Shown: positions 15,901 to 25,770 of the stretch, one piece after another
How the letters are laid out: each line of letters opens with the position of its first letter
Numbering within the stretch: position 1 is the first letter of the stretch
Assembly: GCA_014843695.1 (NCBI GenBank)
Contig: CM026386.1
Location: 90,503,955-90,567,954 of the forward strand
DNA: 64,000 bases
From: Archivesica marissinica
Lineage: Eukaryota > Mollusca > Bivalvia > Venerida > Vesicomyidae
Direction of reading: 5' to 3'
The notes under the pieces: model-generated
What the model was told of the DNA's origin: nothing
Databases searched by the model: none
Seen by the model: only the letters and a program-made list of their open reading frames with translations
Program-made: the position numbers and the translations under genes

Positions 15901-18900
15901 TGATTTCACTTGTACGTTATACAGTGAACGTTATACGGTCGGACAATGATTTCACTTGTACATTATACTGTGAACGTTATACTGTCCAACAATTATTTCA
16001 ATGGTACGTTATTCAATGAATGTTATACGGTCGGACAATGATTTCACTTGTAGGTTATACAGTGAACGTTATACGGTCGGACAATGATTTCACTTCTACG
16101 CTATACAGTGAACCTTATACGGTCGGACAATGATTTCACTTGTACGTTATACAGTGAACGTTATATGGTCGGACAATGATTTCACTTGTACGTTATACAT
16201 TCGGACAATGATTTCACTTGAATGTTATATGGCCGGACAATGATTTCACTTGTACGTTATACAGTGAACGTTGTACGGTCGGACAATGATTTCACTTGTA
16301 CATTATACAGTGAACGTTATACGGTCGGACAATGATTTCACTTGTACGTTATACAGTGAATGTTATACGGTCGGACAATGATTTCACTTGTACATTATAC
16401 AGTGAACATTATACGGTCGGACAATGATTTCACTTGTATGTTATACGGTCGGACAATGATTTCACTTGTACGTTAAACGGTCGGACAATGATTTCACGTG
16501 TACGTTATACAGTGAACGTTATACGGTCGAACAATGATTTCACTTGTACGTTATACAGTGAACGTTATACGGTCGGACAATGATTTCACTTCTACCTTAT
16601 ACATTGAACATTATACGGTCGGACAATGATTTCACTTGTACGTTATACGGTCGGACAATGATTTCACTTGTACGTTATACGGTTGGACAATGATTTCACT
16701 TGTACGCTATACGGTCGGACAATGATTTCACTGGTACGTTAAACAGTCGGACAATGATTTCACTTGTACGGTATACAATGAACGTTATACGGTTGGACAA
16801 TGTTTTCACTTGTACGTTATACAGTGAACTTTATACGGTCGGACAATGATTTCACTTCTACGCTATACAGTGAACGTTATACGGTCGGACAATGATTTCA
16901 CTTGTACGTTATACAGTGAACGTTATATGGTCGGACAATGATTTCACTGGTACGTTATACATTCGGACAATGATTTCACTTGAATGTTATATGGTCGGAC
17001 AATGATTTCACCTGTACGGTATACAATGAATGTTATACTGTCGGACAATGATTTCACTTGTACGTTATACAGTGAACTTTATACGGTCGGACAATGATTT
17101 CACTTCTACGCTATACAGTGAACGTTATACGGTCGGACAATGATTTCACTTGTACGTTATACAGTGAACGTTATATGGTCGGACAATGATTTCACTGGTA
17201 CGTTATACATTCGGACAATGATTTCACTTGTACGGTATACAATGAACTTTATACTGTCGGACAATGATTTCACTTGTACGTTATACAGTGAACTTTATAC
17301 GGTCGGACAATGATTTCACTTCTACGCTATACAGTGAACGTTATACGGTCGGACAATGATTTCACTTGTACGTTATACAGTGAACGTTATATGGTCGGAC
17401 AATGATTTCACTGGTACGTTATACATTCGGACAATGATTTCACTTGAATCTTATATGGTCGGACAATGATTTCACCTGTACGTTATACAGTGAACGTTGT
17501 ACGGTCGGACAATGATTTCACTTGTACATTATACAGTGAACGTTATACGGTCGGACAATGATTTCACTTGTACGTTATACAGTGAATGTTATACGGTCGG
17601 ACAATGATTTCACTTGTACATTATACAGTGAACGTTATACGGTCGGACAATGATTTCACTTGTACGTTATACGGTCGGACAATGATTTCACTTGTACCTT
17701 ATACGGTCAGACAATGATTTCACTTGTACGTTATATGGTCGTACAATGATTTCACTTGTACGTTATACAGTTGGACAATGATTTCACTTGTACGTTATAC
17801 AGTGAACGTTATACGGTCGGACAATGATTTCACTTGTACGTTATACAGTGAACGTTATACGGTCGGACAATGATTTCACTTCTACCTTATACAGTGAACA
17901 TTATACGGTCGGACAATGATTTCACTTGTACGTTATACGGTCGGACAATGATTTCACTTGTACGTTATACGGTCGGACAATGATTTCACTTGTACGCTAT
18001 ACGGTCGGACAATGATTTCACTGGTACGTTAAACAGTCGGACAATGATTTCACTTGTACGGTATACAATGAACGTTATACGGTTGGACAATGATTTCACT
18101 TGTACGTTATACAGTGAACGTTATACTGTCGGACAATGATTTCACTTGTACGTTATACAGTGAACGTTATACGGTCGGACAATGATTTCACTTCTACGCT
18201 ATACAGTGAACGTTATACGGTCGGACAATGATTTCACTTGTACATTATACAGTGAATGTTATATGGTCGGACAATGATTTCACTGGTACGTTATACATTC
18301 GGACAATGATTTCACTTGAATGTTATATGGTCGGACAATGATTTCACCTGTACGTTATACAGTGAACGTTGTACGGTCGGACAATGATTTCACTTGTACA
18401 TTATACAGTGAACGTTATACGGTCGGACAATGATTTCACTTGTACGTTATACAGTGAATGTTATACGGTCGGACAATGATTTCACTTGTACATTATACAG
18501 TGAACGTTATACGGTCGGACAATGATTTCACTTGTACGTTATACGGTCGGACAATGATTTCACTTGTACGTTATACGGTCAGACAATGATTTCACTTGTA
18601 CGTTATATGGTCGTACAATGATTTCACTTGTACGTTATACAGTTGGACAATGATTTCACTTGTACCTTATACAGTGAACATTATACGGTCGGACAATGAT
18701 TTCACTTGTACGTTATACAGTGAACGTTATATCGTCGGACAATGATTTCACTTGTACGTTATACAGTGAACATTATACGGTCGGACAATGATTTCACTTC
18801 TACCTTATACGGTCGGACAATGATTTCACTTGTATGTTATACGGTCGGACAATGATTTCACTTGTACGTTATACGGTCGAACAATGATTTCACTTGTACG

Positions 18901-19455
18901 TTATACAGTGAACGTTATACGGTCGGACAATGATTTCACTTCTACCTTATACAGTGAACATTATACGGTCGGACAATGATTTCACTTGTACGTCATACGG
19001 TCGGACAATGATTTCACTTGTACGTTATACGGTCGGACAATGATTTCACTTGTACGTTATACGGTCGGACAATGATTTCACTTGTACGTTATACGGTTGG
19101 ACAATGATTTCACTTATACGCTATACGGTCGGACAATGATTTCACTTGAATGTTATACGGTCGGACAATGATTTCACTTGTTCGTTATACGGTTGGACAA
19201 TGATTTCACTTATACGTTATACGGTCGGACAATGATTTCACTTGAATGTTATACGGTCGGACAATGATTTCACTTGTACGTTATACGGTCGTACAATGAT
19301 TTCTCTTGTACGTTATACAGTGAACGTTATACGGTCGGACAATGATTTCACTTGTATGTTATACAGTGAACGTTATACTTCGGACAATGATTTCACTTGT
19401 ACGTTATACAGTGAACGTTATACGGTCAGACAATGATTTCACTTGTATGTTATAC
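9992..19455. repeat. 32/46-bp two-unit satellite array
   Basis: Over 200 units of a tandem repeat that comes in two lengths. The short unit (32 bp) runs gttatacggtcggacaatga then tttcacttgtac. The long unit (46 bp) has an extra 14 bp, gttatacagtgaac, in front of it; this looks like a partial duplication of the gttatac start. Marker variants (a unit with tgtgaacgttatactgtc and ttatttcaatgg) recur at 10321, 11697, 14595 and 15963, giving higher-order spacings of 1376, 2898 and 1368 bp, about 1.4 kb per period. Other markers (acattcggac; tgaatgttatatgg) recur with them. Neither unit length is divisible by three and the ORFs here are chance products. Confidence 0.97.
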
Positions 19456-20650
19456 GCATTCTCACAGCTTCAGAATTTTCCCCCAAGCCGTGAGAATTGA
19501 AAGTCACCTCAGAAAATGCATAATACTGAGCTAATATTGGTAAATTTAGACTTGGCATAATGTTTTCATGCTGGTCAGGTGAGATAGATATCTAACCACT
19601 TCATATGATGCCTGTGTGTCACTTTAGAAAGGTCCCTGATGGGAACTTTCAATTCTCACAGCTTCAGAATTTCCCCCCAAGCCGTGAGAATTGAAAGTCA
19701 CCTCAGAAAATGGATAATACCGAGCTAATTTTAGTAAATTTAGACTTGACATAATGTTTTCATGCTAGTAAGGTGAGATAGATATCTCACCACTTCATAT
19801 GATGCCTGTGGGTCACTTTAGAAAGGTCCCTGACTGGAACTTTCAATTCTCACAGCTTCAGCATTTATCTCCAAGCTGTGAGAATTGAAAGTCACCTCAG
19901 AAAATGCATAATACCGAGCTAATTTTAGTAAATTTAGACTTGACATAATGTTTTCATGCTAGTAAGGTGAGATAGATATCTCACCAGAGATAGATATCTC
20001 ACCACTTCATATGATGCCTGTGAGTCACTTTAGAAAGGTCCCTGACTGGAACTTTCAATTCTCACAGCTTCAGCATTTTTCTCCAAGCCGTGAGAATTGA
20101 AAGTCACCTCAGAAAATGCATAATACCGAGCTAATATTAGTAAATTTAGACTTGACATAATGTTCATGCTGGTCAGGTGATATAGATATCTCACCACTTC
20201 ATTTGATGCCTGTGGGTCACTTTATATACGTCCCTCTCCGGAACTTTTAATTCTCACTTGTTCAACAATTTTTTCCCAAGCACTGAGAATTGAAAGTCTC
20301 ATCCGAAAATGTATACCGGTAATTAATACCAAACTAATATTAGTCAATTTAGACTTCACATATATGATTTCATGCTGGTCTGTTGATATACAGTCAAACC
20401 TGTCTTAAGCAGCCAGTCAAAGGAGTCAGAGAAAGTGGCTGCTTAACACAGGTGGCTGCTTAATAGAGGTAAACTATATAATAAAACAACCGAGTGGGAA
20501 TCTGGAAACTTGCTGCTTAATACAGGTTTGGCTGCTTAATGGAGATGACCACTAACACAGGTTTGACTGTAGATATCTCACCACTTCATATGTTGCCTGT
20601 GGGTCACTTTGATAGGTCTCTCATTGGAACTTTCAATTATCACAGGATTA
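19456..20650. repeat. ~194-bp tandem repeat with inverted arms
   Basis: Five to six units. The motif ctcacagctt starts at 19461, 19655, 19849 and 20061, and a diverged ctcacttg starts at 20253, so periods are 194, 194, 212 and 192 bp. The 212-bp unit contains an 18-bp local duplication of agatagatatctcacc near 19982-20000. Each unit boundary holds an inverted repeat: actttcaattctcac on one side and gtgagaattgaaagt on the other, extended to 20 bp in the third unit. The last unit is split by the MITE at 20391-20569. Confidence 0.93.
20391..20569. mobile_element. 179-bp MITE with TA target duplication (Tc1/mariner or pogo type)
   Basis: The segment begins cagtcaaacctgt and ends acaggtttgactg, perfect 13-bp terminal inverted repeats. 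It is flanked by TA at 20389-20390 and 20570-20571. The neighbouring tandem unit shows the empty site (gatatagatatctcacc near 20180), so the insertion and its TA duplication can be read directly. Inside, gctgcttaa-type motifs recur several times. No coding capacity. TA duplication and CAGT-type ends are usual for pogo/Tigger-like or other IS630-Tc1-mariner elements; the exact family is inferred. Confidence 0.88.
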
Positions 20651-20659
20651 ACATTTTCA

Positions 20660-20800
20660 GAAAATATGTATCGGAATATATATATATATATGTGTATCAT
20701 AATGTATATATGAATGTATATATATATATTGGAATGTGTGTTTATGAGTGTGGCTACATATGGGTGTGTGTATGTGGTGTCCTCCATGTTGTTTAGACTG
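20660..20800. repeat. TA/TG-rich simple sequence
   Basis: Runs of tatata, tgtatatatga and tgtgtg over about 140 bp. The short ORFs overlapping on both strands are low-complexity products. Confidence 0.85.
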
Positions 20801-20939
20801 GAAATGTCGCTTTTACAAATATGTAATGTAAATGTGACGGCCCACTGTATATATGAATGTAATACAACATTGATATTAGTATGTATTGCCTACAGCACAC
20901 AATTTTCAACAGGACAGCGATCCTAAGTAATCGTCCAAT

Positions 20940-21125
20940 GCATTCATAGAAGAACACAGGATAAACTGGGTACCATGACCAACTGGTAAGTTAGATAATC
21001 AATCAAAAGGATCCTGGTGAGATATTGTAGGCTTGATCCACGTCTGACCTTAATAATATTAATAGACTTTCTGACGAGGTCTGGTGTTGGTGCCTAAGCT
21101 GGACACTAAAAGAACCAGCGAAGAC
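20940..21125 (+). repeat. Degenerate tRNA-SINE copy (family 1)
   Basis: Diverged relative of the copy at 21545-21795. The order actggtaa, gatccacgtctgacc, aataatattaatagactttc and aaaagaacca is kept. The tRNA-like head is largely lost. Confidence 0.6.
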
Positions 21126-21540
21126 TTGGTTTAAACATATTTATTCATTCATAATGTACAGTACATATATATGTAACAGTCAGAATTTCAATAAAATTCA
21201 TTAATTACATAATTATTATTTTATTTCATTCCTATAATTTCAAACATTTAGTTTCTTTGTATAATGGTGACTTTTACATTATATTTTATATAAAGGACAT
21301 CACTAATGCATTTTCTTAAGCAGATGTTATCTGATATTATTATCCATAACATGTCTTAGAAGAGTTGTCATAGTTGACATTATTTAGAATTTATGGTTTC
21401 TTTGATATAAATACCTTTAGTAGCATAAAGCAGCTACTGTTAATACAATGTATCATTTAGTGGCATAATGCTAGCCTCATTAAATCTGCTACAGGACTTA
21501 TGTTAATTTGTACCTAATAGTCTGAACTATATATGGACAC
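21126..21540. other. AT-rich stretch, no feature seen
   Basis: Very AT-rich sequence with no open reading frame of note, no tandem structure and no recognisable repeat apart from a short gttcataatgtaca-like string also found near 45430. Confidence 0.5.
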
Positions 21541-21544
21541 CATT

Positions 21545-21800
21545 AAAACCCATGCTGAACTGGTAATCCAGGTATCGCAGGTTCTATCCCCCATCTGACC
21601 CTAATAAAATTAATAGTCTTTCAGATGGGACTTTAAACTACGGTCTCGTGTCGGTGTTGTACACCGTACACGTAAAAGAACCACAGGAGACTGGAATGGG
21701 TCTCTGTCTGTATCATTGCACTATCCTCCAAACGTATAAGAGGACTAATTTCTTCAGGAGGCGTTGCTCATATGGGCAACCGGTAGCCACGATAAATACA
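21545..21800 (+). repeat. tRNA-derived SINE, family 1
   Basis: Plus-strand copy of the element seen inverted at 22735-22962. It shows the anticodon-arm remnant ctgaactggtaatccag, a B-box-like ggttctatccc, then the body aataaaattaatagtctttc, gggtctctgtctgtatcatt, ctatcctccaa and a tail catatgggcaaccggtagcc. A (CA)n tract follows at 21807-21829. The 65-residue ORF here lies inside the SINE and is not a gene. Confidence 0.82.
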
Positions 21801-21829
21801 CATAAAACACACACACACACACACACATT

Positions 21830-22077
21830 AAAACCACCTACATAATTAACGTGAACTTCAATCTGTGTTAATTATTGTTATTGCTGGACAATTATATATA
21901 TATTAAATTAGTAACTGGAGTCGTCATTGGTTTAATTCAAATTGACCATACACCGTGGACTGACCCCTTCATATGCCACCACTTTGTGTACGCTACTCTG
22001 CTGTACCACACTAATTCCCCATTTAGAGTTAACCTGCACACAAGTTCAAACCCCGTGAACTCGAGTCGGTGACATAT
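21830..22077. other. No feature seen
   Basis: Unique-looking AT-rich DNA between SINE and dispersed repeat. The only ORF is short and without recognisable features. Confidence 0.45.
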
Positions 22078-22250
22078 TGTATACAAAAACGAAAATGGAT
22101 TAAATCGAAAGCTTATAGCTTATTGAGATTATCTCCATTAAATATATAAGTGTGTGCACTATCGGCGATTAAGAGATAAACGTATTATGTAGTAATACCA
22201 AAATATATAATACGTGTATGAAAATATAGTTTTATATCAAGTGAAAAAAC
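22078..22250. repeat. Dispersed repeat R1, copy 1
   Basis: Shares long runs with 45455-45640: acgaaaatggattaaatcga, gcttattgagattatctcca, agtaataccaa and gaaaatatag follow in the same order in both. A shorter, more diverged match lies near 54660-54730. Identity of the family is unknown. Confidence 0.75.
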
Positions 22251-22309
22251 TAACAAAATGGGGATTGGGTGGGGATTGAAAGCGATGAAATAACAAAACA
22301 ATTCTCAAA

Positions 22310-22420
22310 GTGACTATTGAATGGGTCTCTCTGCCTGTATCATTGCACTATCCTCCAAAATCTAAAATGACTCTTCAGGTGTCGCTCACTTATGCAACCT
22401 GAGTAGCGACGATTACAAAA
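22310..22420 (+). repeat. SINE family 1 fragment (3' half)
   Basis: Contains gaatgggtctctctgcctgt, cattgcactatcctccaaaa and a damaged tail ending gagtagcgacga. It matches the 3' half of the SINE at 21545-21800. Confidence 0.75.
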
Positions 22421-22734
22421 AGTAATGCATGTTAGTATTTATAAACATATGACATAGCGAAAGACACTGGACCCGCTACACTCTCTAGCATGGTAGCTTG
22501 GGCAGGAGCTCGGATTTTATTCATATTCCTGTCTGGCCTCTATACCGTGCAATCGTGGGACAAGCCGTCCGTGTGTCGAGTACCTAGTCAGTATGTATTT
22601 ATGTACACAGTCATGCACAAAACCACACCCACAGGCAGGCACACACACAATCGTATCTTTATATAAGATCATTATTCAAACTTAAAGCGAGTCGGGTGGG
22701 GGGTGTACGTTTATATATCGTCGTTACCGGTTGC
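22421..22734. other. No feature seen
   Basis: No coding region or recognisable repeat, apart from short CA-rich stretches near 22620-22660. Confidence 0.4.
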
Positions 22735-22962
22735 CCATATGAGCGACGCCTCCTGAAGAGATTAGTCATTATAGATTTTTGGAGGATAGTGCAATGATAC
22801 AGACAGAGACCCATTCCAGAGTCTCTTCTGGTTGTTTTACGTGCACAGTTTAAAGTCCCATCTGAAAGACGGTTAATTTTATTAGTGTCAGACGGGGGAT
22901 CGAACTTGCGATCCCTGGATTACCAGTCCAGCGTGTTAACCGCTAGACTACATATCCGTCTG
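22735..22962 (-). repeat. tRNA-derived SINE, family 1, best-preserved copy
   Basis: Read on the minus strand, the head at 22962-22889 is tRNA-like and 74 nt long. Its 7-bp acceptor stem is perfect (cagacgg with ccgtctg), there is an A-box-like tagtctagcgg, a 5-bp anticodon stem ctgga/tccag around loop ctggtaa (anticodon GGT, threonine-like) and a B-box-like agttcgatccc. The T-stem no longer pairs in the normal register, so this is a SINE head and not a working tRNA. The body and tail run to about 22735 and end catatgggcaaccggtaacg in element sense. Confidence 0.88.
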
Positions 22963-23024
22963 TAAAAGCGAGTTTCTAGTGGCCTTGTTTATCTTTTATA
23001 TTTAAAATATTGATCTCGTGGCAT

Positions 23025-23225
23025 TGACATTGTGGAAGTCGTGATAGTGCAGTTGCAGCGCATTCGCTTCAGGTACGAAAGGACCCGAGTTCGCGCCCAG
23101 CTGTAGCTGTTATGATTGTGTCCCTTAGCAAGGGACTTAAATTGCTTCTTCTCTCCTTTATCGAGATGGATTCTACCAGAAATGAGGCCTCGAGGACGAT
23201 TAATATAATGTAGTAAACACTTGTT
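23025..23225 (+). repeat. tRNA-derived SINE, family 2, copy 1
   Basis: Has an A-box-like region followed by cgcattcgcttcaggtacga and a B-box-like gagttcgcgccc. Then comes gtcccttagcaagggactta, the type of sequence found in conserved SINE central domains, and a tail rich in gatggattctaccagaaatg. The minus-strand ORFs across it are by-products. Confidence 0.72.
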
Positions 23226-23605
23226 CTGCAATCTAGTTAAGTTAAATTTGTATAAACTAAACTACAAAAATCTATCTTGATTTATCTAACTTTAAATTAT
23301 TTATGACAGTCAAAAGGGTCATAAACAATATACAGATACGATTTTGCCCAATAATTTTATGTCCGTTGGTAGAATTGTGTGAATTATTAATATATTCACA
23401 TTGTAATAGAACATGTAGGTAAAGTCCCATCTGAAAGACGGTTAATTTTATTAGTGTCAGACGGGGGATCGAACTTGCGATCCCTGGATTACCAGTCCAG
23501 TGTGTTAACCGCTAGACTACATAGCCGTCTGTAAAAGCGAGTTTCTAGTGGCCTTGTCTATCTGTTATATTTAAAATATTGATCTCGTGGCATTGACAGT
23601 GTGGA

Positions 23606-23775
23606 AGTCGTGATAGTGCACAGGTACGAAAGGACCCGAGTTCGCGCCCAGCTGTAGCTGTTATGATTGTGTCCCTTAGCAAGGGACTTAAATTGCTTCT
23701 TCTCTCCTTTATCGAGATGGATTCTACCAGAAATGAGGCCTCGAGGACGATTAATATAATGTAGTAAACACTTGT
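23606..23775 (+). repeat. tRNA-derived SINE, family 2, copy 2
   Basis: Same element as at 23025-23225, in the second tandem unit, missing about 20 bp of the tRNA-like head so the A-box region is broken. Confidence 0.72.
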
Positions 23776-23970
23776 TCTGCAATCTAGTTAAGTTAAATTT
23801 GTATAAACTAAACTACAAAAATCTATCTTGATTTATCTAACTTTAAATTATTTATGACAGTCAAAAGGGTCATAAACAATATACAGTTACGATTTTGCCC
23901 AATAATTTTATGTCCGTTTGTAGAATTGTGTGAATTATTAATATATTCACATTGTAATAGAACATGTAGG

Positions 23971-24440
23971 GGTGTCGCATCAACAGCTTAGGTCATAAGA
24001 CTCCAGACTTTCATACAAATATTACAACACACTATTTCTACTTAGTAGTTGTGGCCTAACTAATACAGTTTCGGTAATGACAACGGCAGTCATATTGTAT
24101 GATAAAATCTAGATTATTAATCCATAATCGATTTCATAGTGGCATTTAAATTAGCTGGCTAATCTTACAATAAACTTAAAACTGCAGTATTGGGATACAC
24201 AAGCTTACTTGAGGATGTGTGAAATATCGATAGCTGATTGGATTATCCATTATAGTTTGATTGACAGGTGTCGTGATCGATAACAATAAGCTTTGACCGT
24301 GTATTCTGTAAGTCATGGTTATACACAAACACGAGCGTTTTAAACCTCATACACTGGAAATTGGAGTATCATTAGTAGCCTTTATCTATTATCATTTATC
24401 TCTGTAAATAATTGAGAAATAAAATCTTTAAACTAAAGAC
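23971..24440. other. No feature seen; left flank of the Polinton-like element
   Basis: AT-rich DNA without coding or repeat signals. The base composition changes sharply near 24440-24460, where the GC-richer element begins. Confidence 0.5.
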
Positions 24441-24457
24441 TTACGTTTCTTATACCC

Positions 24458-24526
24458 GTAGCGTGAGCCCCGTAAGCCGCAACTAGCGAACTTACGATCC
24501 TCACGGACTTACGGGGCTCACGCTAC
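24458..24526. repeat. Perfect 19-bp inverted repeat at the left edge of the Polinton-like block
   Basis: Arms are 24458-24476 (gtagcgtgagccccgtaag) and 24508-24526 (its exact complement), separated by 31 bp. The right arm overlaps the 3' end of the frameshifted membrane-protein ORF, whose stop is at 24501-24503. It could be a terminator hairpin, part of a folded terminal repeat, or a recombination scar. Confidence 0.9.
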
Positions 24527-24859
24527 ACCGGCCTATCATACGCCCAGAAATACACAACAATCCGCCTACCGCCGCGGCTGCGCTTAAACCGACAGCTATT
24601 GGTGCGCCTATAAGGGTTGCTAGTACAGTAACACTCCCGACGCCGCTGGCTACTGAGCCGGCCGCAATAGTTGTATTGATACCATCAACAGTATTAGCGG
24701 CTCGTCTCTATTTTTGGCTAGGCCGCTACGGATAAGTTGTTCGCTTAAGAGTAGAGTTTGAATCATCTCCAGGATCCTATTCAGTCTAAACGCTGTTGGT
24801 CCGGCAACCGGATCGTCGGGAGCTGTTGGTAAACTAGGATATAGCGTTTTGTTCTCCAT
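24501..24859 (-). pseudogene. Membrane-type small protein of the Polinton-like element, frameshifted
   Basis: The reading frame opens at the ATG at 24859-24857 and runs 69 codons to 24650. A shift near 24705-24712 moves the conserved-looking part to another frame. That frame is open to a TGA at 24501-24503 and is strongly hydrophobic, rich in alanine and glycine (a run of four Ala preceded by Gly, Ser and Leu), as expected for one or two membrane segments. Its ATG shares one base with the stop of the preceding gene (TGATG), so it belongs to the same leftward cassette. Glycine/alanine-rich membrane proteins are common in Polintons; the exact role is unknown. I saw no other motif. Confidence 0.6.
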
Positions 24860-25287
24860 CAGATATCTAACTCGATAAGCAATGCGACGACACTAGCAGA
24901 GCTCCAAAGATCGCCAGTCCTAGTGATAAAGTTAATAACAGTTCCGGCTGTAACTTTAATTGGTGCGGTGTTAAATATGACAAATGCAGACTTTATACCC
25001 GCGGGTTTCGTAATGCTGGCATTTTGTTCTACGCCGTTAAGTACTAGGTTCACTCTGATTTCGTCAGCAGCCGACCCACTTCTACTAACAGAAGAGAGTG
25101 ACATCCGTAGAATCGTCCCATATGCTAACATGGGTCCCGTATACTGATTGTTCGCATCGTTACCAAACGACCACTCGTGCTCTCCCGCGCCTGTCATACC
25201 CCATTTCTCAGCACAAATTGTAATGATCGATTTTCTAGGTGGGGCTCTTGTTATACCGGAAGGACAGGAAGGTCCGAAAATACTCAT
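24859..25287 (-). CDS. Small virion-type protein B (paralogue of the next gene)
   Basis: An intact 142-codon ORF starting MSIFGP. It is clearly related along its length to the 145-codon ORF just upstream. Shared landmarks are the MSI.GP start, a GEHEW/GEYEW then WSFGN block at about residues 35-43, an AxGTILRMSLSSV block near the middle, VNLVL.GVEQ, TKPAG and an IELD end. Alternating hydrophobic and polar residues, few charged ones and no long helix suggest a beta-sandwich fold. Position in the leftward cassette and size fit a minor capsid, spike or fibre component, but I do not recognise the family firmly. The preceding gene ends 45 bp away; the following one overlaps by one base. Confidence 0.7.
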   Translation of the reverse strand: MSIFGPSCPSGITRAPPRKSIITICAEKWGMTGAGEHEWSFGNDANNQYTGPMLAYGTILRMSLSSVSRSGSAADEIRVNLVLNGVEQNASITKPAGIKSAFVIFNTAPIKVTAGTVINFITRTGDLWSSASVVALLIELDI

Positions 25288-25332
25288 AGTCGCTCGTTTA
25301 TAGTCTCAGTCTGTTACGGTTTAAAATAGTGG

Positions 25333-25770
25333 TCAGAGATCTAACTCGATAATCAATGCGACGACATTAGCGGAGCACGACGAACTACTAGTCTTAGTGA
25401 CGACATTTATAACACTACCCGCCCGTACTTTGACCGGATTTTCGAAAATCGTAAACGCGGATCTTGAACCCGCGGGTTTAGTACTACCTGTTTTCTGTTC
25501 TACGCCGCTAAGTACGAGGTTTACGACGACTTCGTCCGCCACTTGTCCCGATATCTTTACGGAAGAGAGTGACATCCGTAGAATCGTGCCGGATGCTAGC
25601 ATAGTATAACCGGAAAACCGGTTACCGGCGTTATTACCGAATGACCATTCCCATTCGTATTCTCCCGCGCGTAACCCGCCCCTCTCCTCAGCCCAATCTG
25701 TGACGGTAGGCTTCTGCGAGATTACCGGGACCATCGCGCAACTGCAGGGACCAGGTCCGTATATACTCAT
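25333..25770 (-). CDS. Small virion-type protein A (paralogue of the neighbouring gene)
   Basis: An intact 145-codon ORF starting MSIYGP. Its start codon overlaps the stop of the preceding gene in an ATGA arrangement (25767-25770), typical of tightly packed viral or bacterial genes and rare in animal chromosomes. It shares its whole layout with the ORF at 24859-25287, so the two arose by tandem duplication and diverged. Likely all-beta and perhaps structural (minor capsid or fibre), judged from cassette position and composition only. The N-terminus has a Pro/Cys-rich stretch missing from the other copy. Both paralogues remain open while the replication genes have broken. Confidence 0.7.
   Translation of the reverse strand: MSIYGPGPCSCAMVPVISQKPTVTDWAEERGGLRAGEYEWEWSFGNNAGNRFSGYTMLASGTILRMSLSSVKISGQVADEVVVNLVLSGVEQKTGSTKPAGSRSAFTIFENPVKVRAGSVINVVTKTSSSSCSANVVALIIELDL

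Larger units (their letters stand above)
22851..23970. repeat. Tandem duplication, two ~0.56-kb units
   Basis: Unit 1 is 22851-23419 and unit 2 is 23420-23970. Both begin taaagtcccatctgaaagac and end acatgtagg, with only scattered differences. Unit 2 lacks about 20 bp present in unit 1 near 23050. Each unit holds the tRNA-like head of SINE family 1 (minus) followed by a SINE family 2 copy (plus), then AT-rich DNA. The second tRNA-like head is at 23458-23531. The duplication brings along only the head and first few bases of SINE 1. Confidence 0.93.

Noticed and set aside
10258..19436. ORFs of 61-85 codons within the 32/46-bp satellite
   Set aside because: They arise from the tandem repeat; unit lengths are not divisible by three, frames drift, and all have the same low-complexity peptides.
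9992..19455. CRISPR-like look of regularly spaced repeats
   Set aside because: There are no unique spacers; the interspersed 14-bp block is the same each time, and the sequence is from a eukaryote.
22889..22962. Functional tRNA-Thr gene
   Set aside because: The acceptor and anticodon stems pair, but the T-stem does not, and the same head sits at the start of several dispersed SINE copies.
22989..23782. 80- and 74-codon minus-strand ORFs with identical starts
   Set aside because: They cross SINE 2 antisense in the tandem duplication; their similarity comes from the duplication and not from coding conservation.
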